A stretch of DNA of 64,000 nucleotides from CAJXMH01 sp964001305 (lineage in GTDB: Bacteria > Bacteroidota > Bacteroidia > Flavobacteriales_E > Vicingaceae), in assembly GCA_964001305.1 (NCBI GenBank), contig CAXFAI010000001.1, positions 77,235 to 141,234 of the forward strand. The letters run 5' to 3'. The notes under the pieces are model-generated. The model saw nothing but the letters and a program-made list of their open reading frames with translations. It ran no database searches and was not told the origin of the DNA. Position numbers and translations under genes: made by a program. Shown here one piece after another: positions 40,035 to 49,366 of this stretch (position 1 is the first letter of the stretch; every line of letters starts with the position of its first letter).

Positions 40035-42056
40035 ATGATGTTACCGACTTTTAGAATTAAGACTTTTGTCCTTTTATCACTTACTTTTTGTTCACTTAAT
40101 ATATTCAGTCAAACAATTGACTCAATAAGACCAAATCGGGGTAAAATAGGTGATTTATTAAATGTTTTTATTTCAGGGTCTAATGTCAATTTTACCAATG
40201 GTTCTAGCTCTATCCAAACGAATTTCATAAAAGGTTCTACAAACATAAGTGCCACCCCCTTAAGAGTTAGTCAAAGTGGAGAAGTTTTAGAAGTGTTTTT
40301 AGATTTAGGCAATCCTTCTTACCCAAGTGGAATGTATGACCTTTCAATGATTACACCTGCACATGGATTACTTACTTTCAACAACGCTTTCAGAATTGAC
40401 TCAACTGCCTTGCTTTCTTCAACTCCAGGCTTAGGTTTTCTTGGTCAATCAAGTATAGATATCAAAATAACAGGAAGACTCGTTGATTTTAATAATGTAA
40501 CAAACCCCTATTTCTTTAGAAACAACGACACCATTTTTGCCACTATTAACCAAACGCTAGGTGCAGATACTTTAGAAATTAATGTTGATTTATCACTTGC
40601 TGGAATCCGAGAAGGAAACTATGATTTTCAAATTTCTACTAACGGTGGACCTTTGTATTTAAGGAATTGTTTAAGTGTAAAAACAACCACCATACAAGGC
40701 CATGCATTTTATGATGAAAATACGAACGGCATAAAAGACCCAGGAGAGTTTCCCGTGGGTAATGTTACAGCTTCCATTCAATCTATCGGTAAATCAGCTG
40801 TCTCAAACTTAAGTGGGAATTTCACAATTGATAATTTGAGTCAAGGGACTTATAATGTATCCTATACCCTTCCTCCATATATGACGCCGACAACCCCAAC
40901 TTCACAAAATATCACTGTTAATTCTCAAAGTGTTTTCCAGTTAAATCCAGTAGGTATTGACGTTTCTTCAAATACTGTAGGATTCCTATTAACTAGAAGT
41001 ATAGTAAGGTGTGGAATAAATGTAAGGTATAGTATCAAACTGAAGAACAATTTCAATCATAGCCCTATAAATGGAGTTTACTATTTGGTTAAAGACACCA
41101 ATCTTACCTTTTCACCAGGATCAACAATTTCAGCAGATTCTATTAGAGGAGATACCATATATTTTTCGTTTTCTTCACTTCAAACTGGCGCTTTTATTTC
41201 GAAAAGTGTGTATTGCGCCTTACCTCCTATTTCTGTATTACCGATAAATACAGTTATAGATGCGGAAGCATTTGCTTTTGAAACTGACCTTAACGGATTT
41301 CCAATACCAGGGCGTGATACTTCAGATTTTGTATCTGGCATCGTCAGATGCTCTTACGACCCGAATGACAAACAGGTAAGTCCAATTGGGTTAGATTCTT
41401 TTAGAATTACTCCTCCTGATAGTAGACTTGAATACACCATTCGTTTTCAGAATATAGGTAATGATACCGCATACCGCGTTGTTTTATTAGACACCATATC
41501 GCCAAATCTAGATTTAAACAGCTTTTCTTTTATAGAATCAAGCCATGAAACCAATATTCAATTAGATACCATTTCGAGAGAATTGAAGTTTACGTTTGAT
41601 GATATTATGCTCGTTGATAGTATGACCAATGAACCTGAAAGTAATGGTTTTGCTACCTTTAGCTTAAATCCTATACCAGGACTACCTGACTCTACACAGG
41701 TTTATAACACTGCTTCAATCTATTTTGATTTTAATCCACCTATTGTAACTAATACTACTCTAAATACTTTAGCAAGAATTATTACAAATACCCCTGACCT
41801 TGAAAACAATACAGTAAAAATTGAGGCTTATCCAAATCCAACTAATGGGTCCATTAAGATGTCAATACCTTCAAATGAATCTTTCCCTTTTGAACTAAAG
41901 GTTTATGATTTAAAAGGTGCCATTTTAATTGAAGAGACTATATACTCAGCTAATTATGAATTGAGATTAAATGCCTTAAAAGATGGTGTGTATATAATTA
42001 GAATGTCAAACAATAAGAAAGCATACAATTCTAAAGTAATCCTTCAAAAACAATAG
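40035..42056 (+). CDS. T9SS-secreted protein with SdrD-B-like and DUF7619 domains
   Basis: A 673-residue exported protein. Signal peptide 1-26 (ends FSQ); ATG at 40038 is an equal start. In order: an IPT/TIG-like segment (IDSIRPNRGKIGD), an SdrD B-like/carboxypeptidase-regulatory module near 220-295 (AFYDENTNGIKDPGEFPVG), a DUF7619 region around 437-590 (CSYDPNDKQVSP, LEYTIRFQNIGNDTA, IYFDFNPPIVTNT), and a type A T9SS sorting domain (YPNPTNGSIKMSI, LKDGVYIIRM). It is probably a surface or released protein of unknown role. Confidence 0.88.
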   Translation: MMLPTFRIKTFVLLSLTFCSLNIFSQTIDSIRPNRGKIGDLLNVFISGSNVNFTNGSSSIQTNFIKGSTNISATPLRVSQSGEVLEVFLDLGNPSYPSGMYDLSMITPAHGLLTFNNAFRIDSTALLSSTPGLGFLGQSSIDIKITGRLVDFNNVTNPYFFRNNDTIFATINQTLGADTLEINVDLSLAGIREGNYDFQISTNGGPLYLRNCLSVKTTTIQGHAFYDENTNGIKDPGEFPVGNVTASIQSIGKSAVSNLSGNFTIDNLSQGTYNVSYTLPPYMTPTTPTSQNITVNSQSVFQLNPVGIDVSSNTVGFLLTRSIVRCGINVRYSIKLKNNFNHSPINGVYYLVKDTNLTFSPGSTISADSIRGDTIYFSFSSLQTGAFISKSVYCALPPISVLPINTVIDAEAFAFETDLNGFPIPGRDTSDFVSGIVRCSYDPNDKQVSPIGLDSFRITPPDSRLEYTIRFQNIGNDTAYRVVLLDTISPNLDLNSFSFIESSHETNIQLDTISRELKFTFDDIMLVDSMTNEPESNGFATFSLNPIPGLPDSTQVYNTASIYFDFNPPIVTNTTLNTLARIITNTPDLENNTVKIEAYPNPTNGSIKMSIPSNESFPFELKVYDLKGAILIEETIYSANYELRLNALKDGVYIIRMSNNKKAYNSKVILQKQ

Positions 42057-42063
42057 TAAAAGC

Positions 42064-43380
42064 TTATTGAGACTTTACTTCTGAGGATTTTACCAGAAAA
42101 AGAATTGGTAGTATTAAGAAGAGTAAGAAAGCTGACTTTAGTCTGAAAATAGCTCCGAAATTAGTTACACTCATACTTAATCCAATAGTAAATGAAATAC
42201 TGTAAAGTAAGCAATATGTTAAGAATGGCTTACTTAATAAATTAATTATTCTATTTGGATATAGAATGACTTTCGCTATCGCAATTAGCGATAAAGCTAG
42301 AAGAAACAAATTCTCTAATGAAGCGATTATTGACGTAACATTCCATGCTTCCCAAGGTAGTGGTCTGAATAGTGTAGATAAAAAACTATTAAATCCACTA
42401 TAAGCATATTCAGAGTTATTAATTATATAGCGAGACTGTTGATCTCCCGCTGCCAAAAGATTAAACCCTTCTTTTACAGCTTTACTGAATTCAAAAATTT
42501 CAAAATAGTTTCCATACTTTCCTAATAATCCTTGTATTAAAAAAAGTGTAATCACTACAAAAAGTAGAGATACAAGTATTAAATAAGGCCTAATTAAGAA
42601 CTTCAATCGTTTTGTTTGAAACTTTTTGATAAGCTCAAGCATAATCCAATAAAATGCAGATGGAAGTAATACTAAAACCACATAAGGCTTAAGCATTATT
42701 ATAAGTGTTATACATAATGGAACAAGCATTATGTATTTTATTCTGAATTGAAATAAATGAAATAGTTTAAAAATTGCATAAACCAAATAAACAACAGCTA
42801 AGAACACATAAGCATCCTTTAAGATACCACTTGTCCAATAAAGTATACTAGGAACAAAAAGAACACACTTTAAAAGTTTTGATTGGCTTGTAAAGTACTC
42901 TATACCTATTTCATACAGTATCCACAACCCATAAAAAGTTAATAAGGCTATGTACAATGAAGTAACATAAAAATTACCAAGACTCAGAACTTGAATAGGT
43001 ATCGTCAGAAAAATCATATTGCTTGAGGCAAGATCCTTTTCTGAAGTGCTACTTAAATACCATTCAATTGAGTTTTGAACTCCTAAGCCCCAATAGTTCG
43101 TAGTCTTCAATATCCATAGATTAAAGAATTCTTTAGGACTTTCCCAAAAAACACTAGCTACATCCTTAGATATGATGTGATAAAAGAAAGTATCTCCTTC
43201 AGAATAATAGAATTTGTAAACTAAGCAGAATGCAATACTTGAAATTAACTTAGCAGTCAGAGAAATATAGAAAAGACCATTTGAGTTTTTCTTAGTTCTA
43301 ATTCTAAAGTAAAATATACTGACAATGAGAATTGTCAGAAAGATAAATATGGACACCACATTTTGTAATAATCCATTCAA
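42064..43380 (-). CDS. Polytopic membrane protein of the EPS locus, function unknown
   Basis: A 438-residue protein with about ten hydrophobic segments. Visible marks are YSEGDTFFYHIIS after helix 2 and FVPSILYWTSGILKDAYVF, a pattern I recall in unnamed membrane proteins near glycan loci. It has no clear Wzy_C or Wzx motif; a second polymerase or a GT-C type glycosyltransferase are possibilities, and the GD near the first loop would fit the latter weakly. It is the last gene of the long minus-strand locus, 5 bp after the Wzz-like gene, and ends 7 bp from the convergent T9SS gene. Confidence 0.6.
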   Translation of the reverse strand: MNGLLQNVVSIFIFLTILIVSIFYFRIRTKKNSNGLFYISLTAKLISSIAFCLVYKFYYSEGDTFFYHIISKDVASVFWESPKEFFNLWILKTTNYWGLGVQNSIEWYLSSTSEKDLASSNMIFLTIPIQVLSLGNFYVTSLYIALLTFYGLWILYEIGIEYFTSQSKLLKCVLFVPSILYWTSGILKDAYVFLAVVYLVYAIFKLFHLFQFRIKYIMLVPLCITLIIMLKPYVVLVLLPSAFYWIMLELIKKFQTKRLKFLIRPYLILVSLLFVVITLFLIQGLLGKYGNYFEIFEFSKAVKEGFNLLAAGDQQSRYIINNSEYAYSGFNSFLSTLFRPLPWEAWNVTSIIASLENLFLLALSLIAIAKVILYPNRIINLLSKPFLTYCLLYSISFTIGLSMSVTNFGAIFRLKSAFLLFLILPILFLVKSSEVKSQ

Positions 43381-43385
43381 GAATG

Positions 43386-44372
43386 CTAAGGTTTTTTAAA
43401 TAAATAATTAAAATAAACTCTATAATGATGGAATAAACCAATAGATAAAACAAAGAAAACCACATTTATCGCGAATGAAAAAATCATCACAAGAAACATA
43501 GATAATAAGCTTAATTTGTGCTCTAATTTGTAGGAAACTATTTGGGGCTTTCTTTGTGCTATTGAATCTTGAACAAGCTCTAATCTTTTAATGATTAGCC
43601 CAATTTCACTTTTTTTTCCATGCAAATCATTTATTTGACTCATCCAGTTCTCCATTTTACTTTTTTGAGCACTTATATGAAAAGCGATAATTTCATTTAT
43701 ATCATCAATATTTAATTTGCTTTGTTTACTTAAAGCAATTTTCTTCGAAATTAATAGTGGCATTTCTGGCTTTCTTAGATTCTCATTTAGATGCGATATC
43801 TTCTCTTCAAGTTCTAATATTCTAGTGTTTTGAAATTGAAGTTCATTTTGAAAGTATGCTTTCTTTTTACGCACCAATGAATCTAAGCTTAAGTTAGCTA
43901 ACGAAACAGAGTTTGCCATGATGATAAAAGGTAATTTCTGAGCTTCTAACCTTTTTTTACTTTGTAAGACAATTTCAAACTCATTTAAATCATTGTAGCT
44001 GATATTGAATAAATTAAAAAATGCCTCATAAGAGTTATTCTCATATATCAATTTATCATTCCCTATTTCAACTTGTTCGTTATATAATTTAACTACATCA
44101 TTTGCAAGTTTAAAAGAATGACTATGACTCAAAACTAAATCTACTTCTTCATGATTAGCTTTAATACCAGAAAAGGTTCCTGCTTTCTGACTATCTTGTT
44201 CAAGAAAAACGCTTTGTAATCTAAATTTAATTTGAGCTTTGTATGTATCAAAATGATTGATATACATAAAAACTACTACAACAAGTGAAATACAAAAAGA
44301 AGCTATGAAAATGACAGCTAGCTTGCTCCTTATAAAATCAATCAATTCTAGTGCTTTATTATCGGTATTCAC
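43386..44372 (-). CDS. Wzz/chain-length-determinant-like membrane protein
   Basis: A 328-residue protein with membrane helices at residues ~18-35 and ~290-312 and a long, helical periplasmic segment with coiled-coil character (ILELEEKISHLNENLRKPEM, IDDINEIIAFHISAQKSKM). The layout is that of polysaccharide co-polymerases, which set chain length. It lacks a kinase domain; the locus' first gene encodes a separate Wzc-like protein. Two co-polymerases in one locus is unusual but known. Conserved Wzz proline-rich motif is not obvious, so the assignment is structural. Confidence 0.6.
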   Translation of the reverse strand: MNTDNKALELIDFIRSKLAVIFIASFCISLVVVVFMYINHFDTYKAQIKFRLQSVFLEQDSQKAGTFSGIKANHEEVDLVLSHSHSFKLANDVVKLYNEQVEIGNDKLIYENNSYEAFFNLFNISYNDLNEFEIVLQSKKRLEAQKLPFIIMANSVSLANLSLDSLVRKKKAYFQNELQFQNTRILELEEKISHLNENLRKPEMPLLISKKIALSKQSKLNIDDINEIIAFHISAQKSKMENWMSQINDLHGKKSEIGLIIKRLELVQDSIAQRKPQIVSYKLEHKLSLLSMFLVMIFSFAINVVFFVLSIGLFHHYRVYFNYLFKKP

Positions 44373-44390
44373 AATGAATTATCAAAGAAA

Positions 44391-45989
44391 TTAAAAGCCT
44401 AAATTTAAAGATAAACTTAAGTTATGAGAAGCGTTCTGCAATAATTTTGGCGTATAAAAACTAACTAAACTACCGCTTATATCCGTATAACTATACCGGG
44501 CTGAAAGAAATAAATCATTTATCAATTCATAACGTAAATTGGTGTAAAATTCCCTTTTCTTCCATACTACATTTTCTTGAAAATCTAATCCCCAAACATC
44601 TTCTCCATTTTCAGTATAAGCATATATATTTCCTTTGGTTACATGCTCTGCACCTACCGAACATTTTAAACGTGAAATTGGTCTATAATCGACTTGTACA
44701 GTATATGTAAATGCATTATCGCCTAAATAATGTCCTAAGGTATATTGATTAGAAGCAAAAGTTGTAGTATTCACAAAGTGGCGATAAGCCATTGGATTGG
44801 TAATGGTAGCTTCTCCACTCAAAGTAAAATTACTGTTCAATAGATTACTCCATTGTGCGCCAAACTTGGCGCTTACAAAATTGGAATGCTTGTCCTTTTT
44901 CCACATTCTTGAAAAGCTTAATTCATCAATGTATAATGAACCATACAAATGAAGGTGTTTGATATTCCGTGAGCTTATATCCATAAAAAGTTGGGTATTT
45001 GCTCCGCCAACATTTCCTCCACCTGCATAAATAGCATGATCTAAAGATTTATAAAATGCTATTGGAATAAGGAATGCAGGGTGAAATTGGTCGCTATACA
45101 CAATTGAATTACCAATTGAAAAATACAACTTAGGTAAAGGTCTTATGCTAATGTAATTGGCGGCAATAAATTTTGGCACCATTACTTTTCGATCAAGTAC
45201 TCCTGAATTATAACTTTTTGAACTATCAAGAACTTCGGAATTTAGCCAGCCATGAAAATAATGAAGACTTAGCCATTCGGTGGCTTCCACTTTTAAATTA
45301 AATCGAGTAAAAGAGGGAGCCTTAGTAGAAAAGACGTTGGAACCAAATTGATGATTTCCCCAACTAAAAAGGTCTTTGATTAATCCAACACTTACTTTCT
45401 TATGCTGATAAGTAATTCCTCCTCTAAAGTCACTAAAATCACCACTCCCCTTGTAAACAGCACCATTTCTTCTATGTAAATAATTTTCACCCAAATATTG
45501 ATTGCTTTCCAATTGATCTCGTAGACTGGCATAAAAACCCCATTTTTCTCCAAATGAGCCGTAAAGTTCTCCTCCCCACCAACGGTGCCAATAGTTTCCG
45601 TTTTCATTAAGGGTATAACTTCCTCCAATAATTGGGTTTATAGTCAATTTAAATGTTGAATCTGAATGATAAACAAAATCATATCGCTTTCCTTTAAACT
45701 TCTTATTAACTGATTCTTTCTTAAAGTCCTTCAAAAAAAAAGTTAGTTCAGTTTTCTGTCTTTTAGTAAGATTTAATGTATCTAGCTCTTTTAATTTTTG
45801 AGCAATAAATTGGCGAGAATATGGCTGAACCAAAGTATTTACTTCAATAAGCTGAAGATTGGCCATTTCATCTAAAAATTCATAAACTGACCTTTTATTA
45901 ATGTCATGGCTAACCATTTGAGCCTTAAGCTCGATACCTTTAGCGAATAAGAAAATTGAAACACACCAGAAAATACAAGGCCACTTCAT
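44391..45989 (-). CDS. Capsule assembly Wzi-like outer-membrane barrel
   Basis: A 532-residue exported beta-barrel (signal peptide 1-23, ends LKAQ). An N-terminal helical segment is rich in conserved positions (VYEFLDEMANLQLIEVNTLV, KELDTLNLTKRQKTELTFFL). Many barrel strands follow (YGSFGEKWGFYASLRDQLES, SVGLIKDLFSWGNHQFGSNV, YSYTDIS), ending in LSLSLNLGF with a terminal Phe. It matches the Capsule_assembly_Wzi family in Bacteroidota. It would anchor or help export the polysaccharide at the surface. A run of nine A/T occurs in the coding region near 45733, a possible slippage site. Confidence 0.85.
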   Translation of the reverse strand: MKWPCIFWCVSIFLFAKGIELKAQMVSHDINKRSVYEFLDEMANLQLIEVNTLVQPYSRQFIAQKLKELDTLNLTKRQKTELTFFLKDFKKESVNKKFKGKRYDFVYHSDSTFKLTINPIIGGSYTLNENGNYWHRWWGGELYGSFGEKWGFYASLRDQLESNQYLGENYLHRRNGAVYKGSGDFSDFRGGITYQHKKVSVGLIKDLFSWGNHQFGSNVFSTKAPSFTRFNLKVEATEWLSLHYFHGWLNSEVLDSSKSYNSGVLDRKVMVPKFIAANYISIRPLPKLYFSIGNSIVYSDQFHPAFLIPIAFYKSLDHAIYAGGGNVGGANTQLFMDISSRNIKHLHLYGSLYIDELSFSRMWKKDKHSNFVSAKFGAQWSNLLNSNFTLSGEATITNPMAYRHFVNTTTFASNQYTLGHYLGDNAFTYTVQVDYRPISRLKCSVGAEHVTKGNIYAYTENGEDVWGLDFQENVVWKKREFYTNLRYELINDLFLSARYSYTDISGSLVSFYTPKLLQNASHNLSLSLNLGF

Positions 45990-45999
45990 GGGCGTTAAG

Positions 46000-47085
46000 T
46001 TAATTGCTTCTTGCTTTTTTAATCAAAATGTTTGAAAAACACTTTAAAAAATACTGTAAGTCAGTTTTGAAAGGAGCTTTTTTATAAGCTTCAAAATAAC
46101 GATTCTCTGATTCAATTATTTCTTCAATCGTTTCAGGTAAATCAGCATAATAAGGTGGAATTAGGCCTGGTTTGAAATGCTTTCTTTTTTCTGCAAACTC
46201 TTTACCATACAAGCTTAGGTATTGAGAACTCAAAGGTCTTACACCAATTAATTTTAAATCTCCCTTCAATAAATTGTAAACCATAGGGATTTCATCAATC
46301 CAGAATTTCCTTGCCCATTTACCTAACATATTTACTCGATAATCTCGATCTAACTTCCCTCCTTTTGCTAGCTTATTCTGCTCATATACATATTCCTGTA
46401 AATACTCCGAATAAGCATACATGGTTCTGAATTTGTAAACCTGTATCATCTTACCCTTATACCCATTTCGTATCATTTTAAAAACCAATCCGTAGCTTTT
46501 TTCTTTTAAGCCAATAACGTTTTTCTTTTTCTTGGCAACTACATATGTTCTATTTTCAATTTCATGCACAGAATGAATCTCAAAACCACAATAAACTAAT
46601 CTTCCAAGAATTTCAACCCGTGTTAATACTTGATTTCGACCAGCAGTTAAAAAAAAGTATACTTTCTTAAATATTGGCAATTTAGGAATTACTCTTTTCC
46701 CTAGGTAATCAAAAGTATAATACAGTTTATTAACCCCTTTTGGAAATTTTCGGAACAATCTAATTTTTCGCTGTTCTGCCGTTTCAAGACAAGACACAAG
46801 TACCCCATCTTTATCTAGATTAGAGTTTACAGATTCAAAAAATGGCACTAACTTTTGAATGCGATTTAAAAGTCGCAAATTGACTAAAAAGTCAATTCTT
46901 TGATTCTCTTTATTTCTATGAATACTTTGAATAGTAACAGCATTATCAACATCCACTATCATGGGATGGGCTAATTCCAATGAATTTTGAATTTGCTTTA
47001 GAATTTGATTGAATTCCTGATTCCCTCCTTGAATACTAACTAACTCTATACTAGAATCTTGAATACTTTTACTAGCGATTTCCAT
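46000..47085 (-). CDS. Sugar transferase with N-terminal methyltransferase-like domain
   Basis: A 361-residue protein. Residues ~205-361 are the catalytic part of a bacterial sugar transferase (WcaJ/WbaP/PglC superfamily): VYKFRTMYAYSEYLQEYVY, DYRVNMLGKWARKFWIDEIP, GVRPLSSQYLSLYG, KHFKPGLIPPYYADLP. The usual N-terminal membrane hairpin before the catalytic core is absent; SYGLVFKMIRNG is only mildly hydrophobic. Residues 1-195 look like a Rossmann methyltransferase fold (VNLRLLNRIQKLVPFFESVN) that lacks a clear SAM-binding glycine motif. It probably loads the first sugar-phosphate on undecaprenyl phosphate, initiating the repeat unit. Confidence 0.82.
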   Translation of the reverse strand: MEIASKSIQDSSIELVSIQGGNQEFNQILKQIQNSLELAHPMIVDVDNAVTIQSIHRNKENQRIDFLVNLRLLNRIQKLVPFFESVNSNLDKDGVLVSCLETAEQRKIRLFRKFPKGVNKLYYTFDYLGKRVIPKLPIFKKVYFFLTAGRNQVLTRVEILGRLVYCGFEIHSVHEIENRTYVVAKKKKNVIGLKEKSYGLVFKMIRNGYKGKMIQVYKFRTMYAYSEYLQEYVYEQNKLAKGGKLDRDYRVNMLGKWARKFWIDEIPMVYNLLKGDLKLIGVRPLSSQYLSLYGKEFAEKRKHFKPGLIPPYYADLPETIEEIIESENRYFEAYKKAPFKTDLQYFLKCFSNILIKKARSN

Positions 47086-47126
47086 ATTGCTGATGAAAGT
47101 AGAAAATAAATTTAGATTGAAATCAT

Positions 47127-48188
47127 TTATTTCTTTAAAATCTGATTATCTAAAAATAAGTGATACCAAAAATCAGTGACATCTATGCAATCAATTAGCA
47201 TTGCTTCTTTTCTTTTTTCCCATACTTCCGCTAAATTCGGTTCGATCAGAAGGTTTTTAATCCGATTGATTAACTGCTCAAATTCATTTGTTTTAAATCC
47301 ATATGTTAATTGATACTTATGTTCTAATTCCTCTAAATACCCCAATTTACCGACAAAGTCATTAAACCTTAAGGAAGGTGTACCTAGAACCGCCGCTTCT
47401 GCGGCCATGGTTTGGCTATCACCAATATACATTTTGGCAAAATTCAATGCATGATGCATTTCTTGTACAGGTATTTGAATCCGATAGAGTTCTAAGGCTT
47501 TACTTAAAGGTCTTTCAGAGGTAATCCACACTTTTCCTTGCGGTTCTAAAATCTGAATTAATTGCAAGGCGCGTTCATCATTAATTCCTTCTACCCCGTT
47601 ATCATGATGTGCATTTAAAGAAGAAAAACGTAAAATGAAGTAGTTCTCTTTTCCATCGAAAAGTTGTTTTACCATGCTTTTATCTGGTTGAAAATATTTT
47701 GGATGCAAATAAGCCAACTCTTGATAAGATGGATAATGAATGGTCTTATATTCATACTTCCCTGCTGAACATGAATCTGGTGCCAGATTGGTGGTGCAAT
47801 ATTTAATGCCATATTTAGCAAACAAAGGAACGGCCTCGGCATCGTCTTCATTAAGAATAATAGAAGGGATATTCAATAATTTTCCAATATGAGTAATTAC
47901 TAAATCAGTTCCTATGGCCAAATCTGGTTTTTCCTTTCGCATCAGCTGAAACATTAATCGTTCCCGATTTAAAATTCGCTTTATTCGATCCCATTTCGAA
48001 TTAGGTGAAGTTTCTTTGATATAGGTAATCTTATATTCTTGCTTTACTTCACTTACCAAGTCAAAAAGCACATCTTTTTCACGAACCACCCATAAAACGA
48101 TATGTCCTTTTTCTTTTAAAAGTTTACTTACCCACTTTACATTATGGTAATGCGCCGGATGACCAATGTAGAATAAAAACTTCTTCAT
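47127..48188 (-). CDS. DUF354-family glycosyltransferase-like protein
   Basis: A 353-residue cytosolic protein of GT-B like build. Start IGHPAHYHNVKWVSKLLKEK; LAIGTDLVITHIGKLLNIPS; IILNEDDAEAVPLF; late motif YIGDSQTMAAEAAVLGTPSL, which resembles the UDP-sugar site of GT-B enzymes such as epimerase or MurG-like proteins. DUF354 proteins are found in surface glycan loci and their exact reaction is unknown. It overlaps the next gene by 1 bp and so is tied to the (alpha/alpha)-barrel and MDR-MocA genes. Confidence 0.82.
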   Translation of the reverse strand: MKKFLFYIGHPAHYHNVKWVSKLLKEKGHIVLWVVREKDVLFDLVSEVKQEYKITYIKETSPNSKWDRIKRILNRERLMFQLMRKEKPDLAIGTDLVITHIGKLLNIPSIILNEDDAEAVPLFAKYGIKYCTTNLAPDSCSAGKYEYKTIHYPSYQELAYLHPKYFQPDKSMVKQLFDGKENYFILRFSSLNAHHDNGVEGINDERALQLIQILEPQGKVWITSERPLSKALELYRIQIPVQEMHHALNFAKMYIGDSQTMAAEAAVLGTPSLRFNDFVGKLGYLEELEHKYQLTYGFKTNEFEQLINRIKNLLIEPNLAEVWEKRKEAMLIDCIDVTDFWYHLFLDNQILKK

Positions 48189-49366
48189 TATTCAGATTCT
48201 TTAATATGGAGAAACTCTTCTAAAGCCAAAAACATCCATGCTTGAGACCAACGTATGAAGGGTATTTTTATCGTGATCCAAGGATACTTTTTGTAGAAAA
48301 AAAACCCTTTTGATGAGCGCATATTTGTGACACTATATTCTAAAATAGATTGAGCTAATTCATACTGTTCATTTGATTTCCCCCAACGGCTAAAAGAAAT
48401 AATACCTTGTGCTTGATTGTGAATTTCAACTGGCCATTGAGATGGGATTCGATAATACGAACGGCCTTCATGATTAAACTGCATTTTAGCATAAAAATCA
48501 GTTCCCTTTTTTATGGCTGTTTTAAATTCCGAGGCTACATCAGGAATGTAATGACAGACGTATGATAAGCTATCTAAAACATAGCCTTGGTGAAAGTCAA
48601 TTTGTTTTCTCTCCATTCTGGTTTCAAGGTTAATGCTGTAATTCCAACAACCCGAATCCAATTGCTTACTTGCAACAAAACGACTACATGAAATGGCCAG
48701 TTCCTTGTATTTTTTTTCTTGAGTTTGAGTGTATAAAAAAGCAAAATGTTCTGCGCCTAACATGCTTGCATTATAGCAACAATCTGGCTCTACAGTGCTA
48801 TAACTGATGCAAATTCCATTTTCGTCCTCAGATTTAGCTAAGTCCTTATCCATGAACTCGCCAATACTAATTAAAACCTCTAACGCTTTTGGTTTAGCTG
48901 TTAACTCATAATAAGCACGAATTCCTTTAGCAATAAAGCCACTTACCACAATGGTTGGTGAATAGGCAGGTAAAAGCTTGACTGAACTTGCCCAATCAAA
49001 ATTATAGCCCCAACAATAACCACTAAATCCTTTGCTGTAATTATTTGTGAGCCAACTAAATAGCCAGTCTGCCCGTTCTAAGCAATCGGGGTTTTGTGTC
49101 CGTTTAAATCGTAAACAATAGGCTTGAAGCAACAAGCCCATAGCTTTAGGGTTGTAGCCTTTTTTTATCCCCATTAAGGGACGCAAATTGATTGGATTAC
49201 GCTTTTGTATTTGGATAGCAATCGGCTTTCCCCACTTTCCAATAATACCAAATGGCAAATAAGAATTTAAGGTATCATAAGGATCATAACCTTTATATTC
49301 CTCTCTTTCAATGTATTCAACTAATTGATCACTTACCTTTTCGGTAGAAAGTGTTCCCATTTTCAA
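48188..49366 (-). CDS. (alpha/alpha)-barrel glycan-processing-like protein
   Basis: A 392-residue cytosolic protein without signal peptide. Repeated helical hairpins with aromatic lining (GYCWGYNFDWASSVKLLPAY, DCCYNASMLGAEHFAF, QIDFHQGYVLDSLSYV, RWSQAWMFLALEEFL) suggest an (alpha/alpha)6 barrel as in polysaccharide lyases, GH88/105 or epimerases. Similar proteins are sometimes labelled delta-aminolevulinic acid dehydratase, which the sequence does not support. It shares a 4-bp overlap with the MDR-MocA gene and 1 bp with DUF354, so the three act together, possibly in making or modifying a nucleotide-linked sugar. Confidence 0.65.
   Translation of the reverse strand: MKMGTLSTEKVSDQLVEYIEREEYKGYDPYDTLNSYLPFGIIGKWGKPIAIQIQKRNPINLRPLMGIKKGYNPKAMGLLLQAYCLRFKRTQNPDCLERADWLFSWLTNNYSKGFSGYCWGYNFDWASSVKLLPAYSPTIVVSGFIAKGIRAYYELTAKPKALEVLISIGEFMDKDLAKSEDENGICISYSTVEPDCCYNASMLGAEHFAFLYTQTQEKKYKELAISCSRFVASKQLDSGCWNYSINLETRMERKQIDFHQGYVLDSLSYVCHYIPDVASEFKTAIKKGTDFYAKMQFNHEGRSYYRIPSQWPVEIHNQAQGIISFSRWGKSNEQYELAQSILEYSVTNMRSSKGFFFYKKYPWITIKIPFIRWSQAWMFLALEEFLHIKESE

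Noticed and set aside
45731..45742. A/T homopolymer of nine in the Wzi-like gene as a phase-variation tract
   Set aside because: A single tract in AT-rich DNA with the frame intact; no other support for slippage control.
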